Of a stretch of DNA of 36,352 nucleotides, positions 7,498 to 13,635 are shown piece after piece. The stretch is from Pseudomonadota bacterium (GTDB lineage: Bacteria > Pseudomonadota > Gammaproteobacteria > Steroidobacterales > Steroidobacteraceae): NCBI GenBank assembly GCA_026398785.1, contig JAPLSF010000275.1, positions 1-36,352 on the forward strand, in the 5' to 3' direction. Every line of letters starts with the position of its first letter. The first letter of the stretch is position 1. Under the pieces are notes generated by a model, which did no database searches, was not told the DNA's origin, and saw nothing but the letters and a program-made list of their open reading frames with translations. The position numbers were made by a program, and so were the translations under genes.

Positions 7498-7953
7498 ATG
7501 AATTTGCGTACCCTCGGCATGCTAGGCTTGGCCGCCGGCCTCGCTCTGATCTCGGTCGCCGCGTTGGCGCAGGAACCCGCCGCTGCAGCTCCGGCGGCCA
7601 CAGAGGCGACTGCAGCTGCAGCCACTCCGGCCGCCCCGCTCAAGCTCTCGAACAAGTGGCGCATCAAAGTCAGCGAGGGCGCGAACAACACCGGCACGCT
7701 GTTGTTCCGCGTGACGCCGGACAAGGGCACCGCGACCGACATCGTCGTCAACATCAAGAAGGGTCGCAGCGAAAACGGTGTGGCCACCGACATCAAGGAC
7801 ACGTTCAAGAAGGCGCTGGACCCGAAGGTCTATCACGTCGAGACGGACGACGGCGAAGACGTGCTGGTGAAAAAGCGCAAGGGTCCGGATTTCGAAGTGA
7901 AGTTCGTCGAGTCGACGCTCAAGGGCACCCGCATCAACATCGACAAGGAATGA
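7498..7953 (+). CDS. Small secreted protein of unknown function
   Basis: This 151-aa protein starts with a clear signal peptide (MNLRTLGMLGLAAGLALISV, probable cleavage after ALA at about residue 24). An Ala/Pro/Thr-rich linker runs to about residue 48, and a lysine-rich globular domain of about 100 residues follows, with DKGTATDIVVNIKKG and DDGEDVLVKKRKGPDF. I do not recognise the domain. AGGAG lies about 12 bases before the ATG. The gene stands alone between a divergent monooxygenase gene and the MATE gene 65 bp downstream. A periplasmic location is likely. Confidence 0.75.
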   Translation: MNLRTLGMLGLAAGLALISVAALAQEPAAAAPAATEATAAAATPAAPLKLSNKWRIKVSEGANNTGTLLFRVTPDKGTATDIVVNIKKGRSENGVATDIKDTFKKALDPKVYHVETDDGEDVLVKKRKGPDFEVKFVESTLKGTRINIDKE

Positions 7954-8018
7954 TTCGTCGGCAGCTCAGTGCGCGGGCACCCGCACGGTCCCGCGCGTGA
8001 GCTGCGCGAAGAACGACG

Positions 8019-9398
8019 ATGCAAGACCTGACGCAAGGCCACGTTTCGCGCCAGGTGCTCACCATGGCCGCGCCGATAGCGATCGGCATGGTCTTCCAGA
8101 CCCTGTATTTCCTGATCGACCTGTATTTCGTCGGCCGGATCGGGGACGACGCGATCGCAGGAGTCAGCACCGCGGGCAACATCACGTTCGTAGTGATGGC
8201 GCTCACGCAGGTGCTTGCCGTCGGCACGGTCGCCCTCGTGTCCCACGCCGTGGGTCGTCGCGACCTCGCGGACGCCAACCTGGTCTTCAACCAGAGCCTC
8301 TCGCTGGCAGCGATCGTGGGCGTGACGGCGCTCGTGGCAGGCTATGCACTGACGCCGGTCTACATGCATTACATGGCGGCGGACGCAGCTACAGCCGCCG
8401 CAGGCAAGACTTACCTGGCCTGGTACCTGCCCGGACTCGCGCTGCAGTTCGCAATCGTCGGCATGGCGTCGGCGCTGCGCGGCACGGGCATCGTCAAGCC
8501 AACGATGCTGGTGCAGGTGCTCACAGTCGTGATCAACGCCGCGCTCGCGCCGATCCTGATCGGCGGCTGGGGCACGGGCCGGCCGCTCGGCGTCGCAGGC
8601 GCCGGTCTCGCGAGCACGCTCGCGATCGTCATTGGCGTGATCGTGCTGATGTTCTACTTCCACCGGCTCGAACACACGGTGGCGGTCAACCGCGCCCTGC
8701 TGCCCATGCAGTTCACGCAGGTGCGTCGCATCCTCAAGGTCGGCCTGCCCTCGGGCGCCGAGTTCCTGTTGATGTTCGTCAACATGGCGGTGATCTATGC
8801 AGTGATCGCCCGCTTCGGCTCCGAAGCGCAGGCCGGTTTCGGCATCGGCCAGCGCGTCATGCAATCGATGTTCCTGCCGGTGATGGCAGTCGCGTTCGCG
8901 GCCGCGCCGATTGCGGGCCAGAACTTCGGCGCGGGCAACCACGACCGGGTCCGTGCGACGTTCAAGTTCGCCGCACTCTTCGGCGGCAGCCTGATGCTGG
9001 TCATGAGCATCGCCTGCCACATCGCGCCGGCGAAACTGATCGCCGGCTTCACCAGCGAAGCATCCGTGATCGGCATCGGCGCGGAATTCCTCAAGTTCAT
9101 CTCGTGGAATTTTGTCGCGAGCGCACTGATCTTCACCTGCTCAGGCATGTTTCAGGCGCTGGGCAACACCGTGCCGGCCCTGCTGAGCGGCGCATCGCGG
9201 CTGTTGACGTTCGTCCTGCCGCTGCTCCTGATCTCACGCCTGCCGGGCTTCGAGCTGCATCACGTGTGGTGGCTGTCCGTGGGCACGACGACGCTACAGG
9301 CGCTGTTCAGCCTCTGGCTGCTGCGCCGCGAGTTCCGCCTGAGGCTGCACGCGGCGGGCGCTCAGCCAGACGTGATGCTCAGCACCGTCACGAAGTGA
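8019..9398 (+). CDS. MATE-family multidrug efflux transporter
   Basis: This 459-aa polytopic protein has about 12 membrane segments in two similar halves, the usual MATE length and layout. The N-terminal LTMAAPIAIGMVFQTLYFLI, then DLYFVGRIGDDAIAGVS, and the second-half counterpart LKVGLPSGAEFLLMFVN are typical of the family, which exports cationic drugs and metabolites using H+ or Na+ gradients. The substrate here is unknown. The start at 8019 follows a weak GAAGAA ribosome site. The 3' end overlaps the convergent trhA gene by 37 bp. Confidence 0.92.
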   Translation: MQDLTQGHVSRQVLTMAAPIAIGMVFQTLYFLIDLYFVGRIGDDAIAGVSTAGNITFVVMALTQVLAVGTVALVSHAVGRRDLADANLVFNQSLSLAAIVGVTALVAGYALTPVYMHYMAADAATAAAGKTYLAWYLPGLALQFAIVGMASALRGTGIVKPTMLVQVLTVVINAALAPILIGGWGTGRPLGVAGAGLASTLAIVIGVIVLMFYFHRLEHTVAVNRALLPMQFTQVRRILKVGLPSGAEFLLMFVNMAVIYAVIARFGSEAQAGFGIGQRVMQSMFLPVMAVAFAAAPIAGQNFGAGNHDRVRATFKFAALFGGSLMLVMSIACHIAPAKLIAGFTSEASVIGIGAEFLKFISWNFVASALIFTCSGMFQALGNTVPALLSGASRLLTFVLPLLLISRLPGFELHHVWWLSVGTTTLQALFSLWLLRREFRLRLHAAGAQPDVMLSTVTK

Positions 9399-10003
9399 CA
9401 GGTGACGCCCGCCAGCACGAAGACGTGCCAGATGGCGTGCGTGTAGGGACGGCTCTTCCAGAGGTAGAACGCGACCCCGCCTGTGTAGCACAGACCGCCA
9501 GCCACGAGCCAGCCGAGCTCGAACGTCGACAAGTGCTGCATCAGCGGTTTCGCGGCCACGACCGCAAGCCAGCCCATGAGGACATACAGCACGACCGACG
9601 TGTGGTGGAAGCGGAAGCCGAGCGACGTCGTCTTGAAGACGACGCCGAGCAGCGCGAGCGTCCAGATGACGGCGGCAAGTGACCATCCCCAGTTGCCGCG
9701 CAGTGCGCCGAGCGTGAACGGCGTGTAGGTCCCGGCGATCAGCAGGTAGATGGCGGCGTGATCGACCCGCCGCAGACGCAGCCGCGTCACCGGATTCTTC
9801 GACGCATGGTAGAGCGCCGACGTGGAGAACATCAGCAGCGCGCTCAAACCGAAAGTCAGGCCGCCCACGAGCAGCCAGGGATCTCCCGTACGGCGCGCCG
9901 TCAGCACCAGCACCGGGAGGGCGGCCAGGCTCGCGCAGATGCCGACGACGTGCACCGCGCAGTTCAGCCATTCTTCCCGGGCCGAATAGATACTGGAGGT
10001 CAT
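9362..10003 (-). CDS. trhA: Hemolysin III / PAQR-family membrane homeostasis protein
   Basis: This 213-aa protein has seven membrane segments. It carries the PAQR-type conserved metal-site pattern: the N-terminal EEWLNCAVHVVG, SALYHASK with DHAAIYLLIAGTYTPF, and a C-terminal THAIWHVFVLAG with CHFVTV. Members maintain membrane fluidity in bacteria (TrhA/YqfA); the 'hemolysin' name is historical. I chose ATG 10003 because a strong AGGAGG lies 7 bases upstream. The frame also has an ATG at 10039, with no such site. The gene converges on and overlaps the MATE gene and is divergent from hemG. Confidence 0.88.
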   Translation of the reverse strand: MTSSIYSAREEWLNCAVHVVGICASLAALPVLVLTARRTGDPWLLVGGLTFGLSALLMFSTSALYHASKNPVTRLRLRRVDHAAIYLLIAGTYTPFTLGALRGNWGWSLAAVIWTLALLGVVFKTTSLGFRFHHTSVVLYVLMGWLAVVAAKPLMQHLSTFELGWLVAGGLCYTGGVAFYLWKSRPYTHAIWHVFVLAGVTCHFVTVLSITSG

Positions 10004-10010
10004 GCCCTTA

Positions 10011-10016
10011 CCTCCT
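10011..10016 (-). promoter_or_regulatory. Consensus Shine-Dalgarno deciding the trhA start
   Basis: AGGAGG on the minus strand lies 7 bases before ATG 10003. It selects this start over the in-frame ATG at 10039. Confidence 0.8.
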
Positions 10017-10106
10017 GGCAGAGAACCTTCGAATGCCATTCTCGCATTCTTCGGATCCCCGGCGCTGTATTAAGATGCCCGTTCCAACGACGCTGCCAAG
10101 GCTGCC

Positions 10107-10643
10107 ATGACCTCCGTCCTGATCCTGTACATGAGCCGCGGCGGACACACAGCCCGCATCGCACGCCGGCTGTGCGAACACATCGGCGCCACCGGCGGCC
10201 GCGCCGAGATGATGAACCTGGTCGAAGCCGAGCACGAAGGCGTGGACTGGGGCCGCTACGACATCGTCGTCATGGGTGCGCCCGTGCTCTACGGCAAGTA
10301 CGACAGGAGCGTGATCGAGTTCGTGACCCGGCATCGCACCCAGCTCGAGGCGAAGCCCAACAGCTTCTTCAACGTCTCGGTGGTGGCGCGTGTGCCGGAG
10401 AAGTCGACCGTCGCGGGCAACCGTTACATGCAGAAGTTCCTGCAACTCTCGCCTTGGCGACCACGCGACTTGAAAGTGATCGCCGGCAAAGTCGACTACC
10501 CCGCGTGGCCGTGGCTGGACCGATTCATGATCCGGCTCATCATGCAGATGACGAACGGCCCGACGGACACTACGGCAGTCATCGACTACACCAATTGGGA
10601 CGATGTGCGCGCCTATGGCACGCACCTGCTGACACTGCGCTGA
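10107..10643 (+). CDS. hemG: Protoporphyrinogen IX dehydrogenase (quinone), flavodoxin-type
   Basis: This 178-aa flavodoxin-fold protein begins with the FMN phosphate loop region SRGGHTARIARRL (about residues 10-22). It ends with the HemG-type C-terminal block KVDYPAWPWLDRFMIRLIMQ, then MTNGPTDTTAVIDYTNW. HemG oxidises protoporphyrinogen IX to protoporphyrin IX in haem synthesis, passing electrons to the quinone pool at the inner membrane. The length matches the E. coli-type enzyme, a gammaproteobacterial trait. A DUF937 gene follows 27 bp downstream on the same strand and may be cotranscribed, with no known functional link. Confidence 0.9.
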   Translation: MTSVLILYMSRGGHTARIARRLCEHIGATGGRAEMMNLVEAEHEGVDWGRYDIVVMGAPVLYGKYDRSVIEFVTRHRTQLEAKPNSFFNVSVVARVPEKSTVAGNRYMQKFLQLSPWRPRDLKVIAGKVDYPAWPWLDRFMIRLIMQMTNGPTDTTAVIDYTNWDDVRAYGTHLLTLR

Positions 10644-10670
10644 CAACTCACATCAAACAGGAAGAAGATA

Positions 10671-11261
10671 ATGCAGATCACGGAAATCCTGAATCAGCTC
10701 GGCGGACTGCAGTCCGTCGCGAAGGAACTGGGCGTCGATGAAGCGCAAGTCACCGCTGGCGCCGCTGCGCTCATGCCTGCCCTGCGGGGCGGGTTCAAGA
10801 AGCAGGCGCAGGCGCAACCGTCCGGCCTCGACGGCCTCGTCGGCATGCTCGGCAATCTCGGCGGCGGCGGCCTGCTCGATGAAGTTCTGAGCCCGCAACC
10901 GACCAACGTCGGTCGCGGTAATGACGTGCTTGGACAGATTTTCGGTTCGGCCGACGTGAGCCGCACGGTGGCGCACAACGCAGCTACGACGTCGGGAATC
11001 GATCCCGCCCTGCTCAAGAAGATGCTGCCGATGCTTGCCATGCTCGTCGCCGGCTTCATGGCAAAGCAGAACATGGGCCAGCCTGCTGCGCCGGCCGGTG
11101 CGGGTGCCGATGGCCTGGGCGGCCTGGGTGGCTTGCTCGGCGGATTGCTGGGACAGGGCGGCGCCGCAAAGGCCCCGGGCCTCGCCGGCATGCTCGACTT
11201 GAACGGCGACGGTAATCCGCTCGACGACATCATGGGGATGGCGAGCAAGTTCCTGCGCTGA
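10671..11261 (+). CDS. DUF937 domain protein (YidB-like)
   Basis: This 196-aa protein has an N-terminal helical domain (MQITEILNQLGGLQSVAKEL, then GVDEAQVTAGAAALMPAL) typical of DUF937. Glycine-rich stretches follow (GGLGGLLGGLLGQGG) and then a C-terminal segment LDLNGDGNPLDDIMGMASKFL. LDLNGDGNPLDD resembles a calcium-loop (dockerin/EF-like) sequence, often seen in this family. The function is not established. A good ribosome site, AGGAAGAAG, precedes the ATG. The SDR gene starts 8 bp after the stop, so the pair is probably cotranscribed. Confidence 0.85.
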   Translation: MQITEILNQLGGLQSVAKELGVDEAQVTAGAAALMPALRGGFKKQAQAQPSGLDGLVGMLGNLGGGGLLDEVLSPQPTNVGRGNDVLGQIFGSADVSRTVAHNAATTSGIDPALLKKMLPMLAMLVAGFMAKQNMGQPAAPAGAGADGLGGLGGLLGGLLGQGGAAKAPGLAGMLDLNGDGNPLDDIMGMASKFLR

Positions 11262-11269
11262 GGCGGTCG

Positions 11270-12007
11270 ATGAACCCGCCGCCGCGAAAACCGGTTGCGC
11301 TGGTGATCGGCGCGGGTGACGCAACCGGCGGCGCGATTGCGCGCCGGTTTGCCCGCGAAGGTTTTGCCGCTTGCGTGACGCGCCGTTCGGCTGACAAGCT
11401 GCAACCGCTGGTTGATGCTATCCACGCTGAGGGCGGCGAGGCGTACGGCTTCGGCTCCGACGCGCGGAAGGAAGACGAAGTTGCCGCGCTAGTCGAGGAC
11501 ATCGAGAGCCGCATCGGCGACATCGACGTGTTCGTCTTCAACATCGGCGCCAACGCCCCGTGCAGCGTGCTGGACGAATCCGCACGCAAGTACTTCAAGA
11601 TCTGGGAAATGGCCTGCTACTCCGGCTTCCTGACCGGGCAGGCCGTGGCTAGGCGCATGGTGGCGCGCCGACACGGCACGATGATCTTCACGGGCGCTAC
11701 GGCGAGCCTGCGCGGCGCGGCCAATTTCGCCGCGTTTGCCGGCGCCAAGCACGCGTTGCGCGCCCTGGCCCAGAGCCTGTCGCGCGAACTCGGGCCGTCG
11801 AACGTGCACGTGGCGCACGTGATCATCGACGGCGCGATCGACACCGCGTTCATCCGTGACAACTTTCCTGAGCGCTATGCACTCAAGAGCGAGGACGGAA
11901 TCCTCGCGCCGGAACACATCGCCGACACGTACTGGTTCCTGCACCAGCAACCGCGCGATGCCTGGACGTTCGAACTGGACCTGCGCCCCTGGTCGGAGCG
12001 CTGGTAG
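11270..12007 (+). CDS. SDR-family protein with substituted catalytic residues
   Basis: This 245-aa Rossmann-fold short-chain dehydrogenase/reductase has nucleotide-binding loop GAGDATGGAIARRF (about 14-27) and a conserved NIGANAP block. At the active site, where classical SDRs have Ser and Tyr-x-x-x-Lys, this protein reads GATASLRG and FAGAK. The aligned Ser is Ala and the Tyr is Phe, while the Lys is kept. The C-terminal motif LDLRPWSERW resembles a recognisable SDR subgroup (from memory). It may use another mechanism or be a non-classical or binding protein. It is probably cotranscribed with the DUF937 gene and converges on the acyltransferase gene. Confidence 0.85.
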   Translation: MNPPPRKPVALVIGAGDATGGAIARRFAREGFAACVTRRSADKLQPLVDAIHAEGGEAYGFGSDARKEDEVAALVEDIESRIGDIDVFVFNIGANAPCSVLDESARKYFKIWEMACYSGFLTGQAVARRMVARRHGTMIFTGATASLRGAANFAAFAGAKHALRALAQSLSRELGPSNVHVAHVIIDGAIDTAFIRDNFPERYALKSEDGILAPEHIADTYWFLHQQPRDAWTFELDLRPWSERW

Positions 12008-12019
12008 CGAAAAGCTGGC

Positions 12020-12121
12020 TCAGGCCTTCCTGCCCTTCCCGGCCTTCCTGCCCTTCCCCGCCTTCCTGCCCTTCCTGCCCTTCCTGCCCTTCCCGGCCTT
12101 CCCCGCCTTCCTCACCTTCTT
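12020..12121 (-). repeat. 9/18-bp tandem repeat tract encoding the Lys/Gly/Arg tail
   Basis: This pyrimidine-rich tract on the plus strand is built from variants of CCTTCCTGC and CCTTCCCGG/CCTTCCCCG. Read on the minus strand, it encodes the last 33 residues of the acyltransferase, with Lys at every third position from residue 2 to 32 of the tail. The near-perfect 9-bp period suggests growth by replication slippage. Confidence 0.85.
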
Positions 12122-13519
12122 GTCGCCGCCGCCGAGGAAAACCCGTTCGAGCTCGTCGATCGCCTCTCCCGTGTACACGGCGAGACGCTGCAGGTGGGGC
12201 ACCTTGTCGGCGCACCCGGTGAAGCCGAAATACAGGCCGCCCGCATAGCTCAGCACCGTGATGTTGAGCGCCTGGCCATGGAACAGCGCCGAGATCGGGT
12301 AGTACGCCTCCATCTCCGAGCCCAGGAAGTACAGCTTGCCGCGCGGACCGGGCACGTTCGAGATGATGACGTTGTAGGTCGGCGGCACGCGCGAACCGAT
12401 GCCAGGCAGGCGCGTGAGGATCTGCGGCGAGCTGATCAGCACCGTGTAATCCATCAGCGCCCTGGTGCTCATCTGCTTGAGGAAGTCGCGTCCGGCGGTG
12501 CTGCTGCGACGGATGACGTCGAATCGTTCGCGCACGTCCTCGATGTCGGTGCCGAGGCGCACGTTGGCGAAGCTGATCGCATTGCCGCCGGCCTGGCTCG
12601 AGTCGCGCGGCAACGCCACCGGAATCGACGTCACCAGTGACTTGCGCGGCAACTCGCCGAGTTCGAGCAGGAAGCGCCGCATCGCTCCGCTGCTGGCTGC
12701 GAGCACCACGTCATTGATGCTGCCGCCCGCCGCTGCGCCGATCGCCTGCAGGCGTTCGAGGCTGCTCGCCTGCGTGGCAACACGCCGTTGCGGGGTGACG
12801 TTGACGTTGAAGATCGTGCGGGGCGCTTCCGCCAGCGACGTGAAATCGGGACTCGGTTTCACGCCGAACAAGGCCTTGGCCGTGCCCGCGAGGCCCTGCA
12901 CGAGGCTCGGCAATTCCTTGGCCTGGCTCGCGAAGGCCGCCTGCAGCAAGCTGAAGGCGCCGAACCTTCCCGGAATCGTCGGCGTGCGCACCTTGCGCGG
13001 CCGGTCCGCCGCCCAGATCGGCGGTGTCTCGCTGGCATGGGGATCGGTCGAGAAGTTGAGCAAGCCGACGCCCGAAACGCCGTCCGCCAGCGAATGATGG
13101 AGCTTGCAGTACAGGGCGAAGCGTCCGCCCTGCAGGCCTTCGATCAGGTGAATCTCCCACAGCGGGCGATCGAGGTCCATCGGGTTCGAATGCAGGCGCG
13201 AAACGAGGATGCCCAGCTCCCGCTCGCCGCCGGGATACGGCAGCGCCGAATGCCGCAGGTGATAATCGAGGTCGATTTTCTCGGCGACCTCGAACGTGGG
13301 ACGCAAGCGGCCCGACCCCACGCCCCGCAGCCGGTAATTGAACGGCGCAGCCGTGACCGGAAAGCTGCGCAGGTATTCGTAGACCTTGCGCGGGTAGTCG
13401 CGCGGCGCGCCCGCCGGCAGCACGAAAGTCTGCAGACCCGCGACATGCATCGGGGTCTGACGCGTTTCCATGAGCACGAAGCTCAGGTCGAGCAGGTTGA
13501 GCAGCTTGCTGTCGGCCAT
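12020..13519 (-). CDS. Wax ester synthase / diacylglycerol acyltransferase (WS/DGAT family)
   Basis: This 499-aa protein carries the WS/DGAT catalytic motif HHSLADG (141-147) and other family blocks: PMDLDRPLWEIHLIEGL (113-129), and later a PLD-like segment and NVIISNVPGP. It transfers acyl groups from acyl-CoA to fatty alcohols or diacylglycerol, forming storage wax esters or triacylglycerol at the membrane. The start at 13519 is chosen from GGAGG at 13525-13529 and the family N terminus. The last 33 residues form an unusual basic tail, 18 of 33 being Lys or Arg, encoded by a tandem repeat. The usual family length is about 450-480, so the tail accounts for the excess. The gene lies downstream of ppdK on the same strand, 116 bp away. 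Confidence 0.92.
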   Translation of the reverse strand: MADSKLLNLLDLSFVLMETRQTPMHVAGLQTFVLPAGAPRDYPRKVYEYLRSFPVTAAPFNYRLRGVGSGRLRPTFEVAEKIDLDYHLRHSALPYPGGERELGILVSRLHSNPMDLDRPLWEIHLIEGLQGGRFALYCKLHHSLADGVSGVGLLNFSTDPHASETPPIWAADRPRKVRTPTIPGRFGAFSLLQAAFASQAKELPSLVQGLAGTAKALFGVKPSPDFTSLAEAPRTIFNVNVTPQRRVATQASSLERLQAIGAAAGGSINDVVLAASSGAMRRFLLELGELPRKSLVTSIPVALPRDSSQAGGNAISFANVRLGTDIEDVRERFDVIRRSSTAGRDFLKQMSTRALMDYTVLISSPQILTRLPGIGSRVPPTYNVIISNVPGPRGKLYFLGSEMEAYYPISALFHGQALNITVLSYAGGLYFGFTGCADKVPHLQRLAVYTGEAIDELERVFLGGGDKKVRKAGKAGKGRKGRKGRKAGKGRKAGKGRKA

Positions 13520-13635
13520 GGGATCCTCCGTTCCCCGGCAATATAGGCGACTGCCAGACACCGGGCCAGAAAATGACGCCGAACGCCGTCCTGGTCTTTC
13601 GCCTGACCTGAAACCGTCCCTGCGGACCAGGAACC

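Noticed and set aside
7335-7808. N-terminal extension of the monooxygenase by about 158 residues
   Set aside because: It would run antisense through the secreted protein gene. Its sequence is low-complexity Ala/Ser/Arg and unlike the family; the FAD motif needs only the ATG at 7334.
9362-10003. Haemolytic toxin
   Set aside because: The hemolysin III name is historical. The seven-helix PAQR pattern points to membrane homeostasis.
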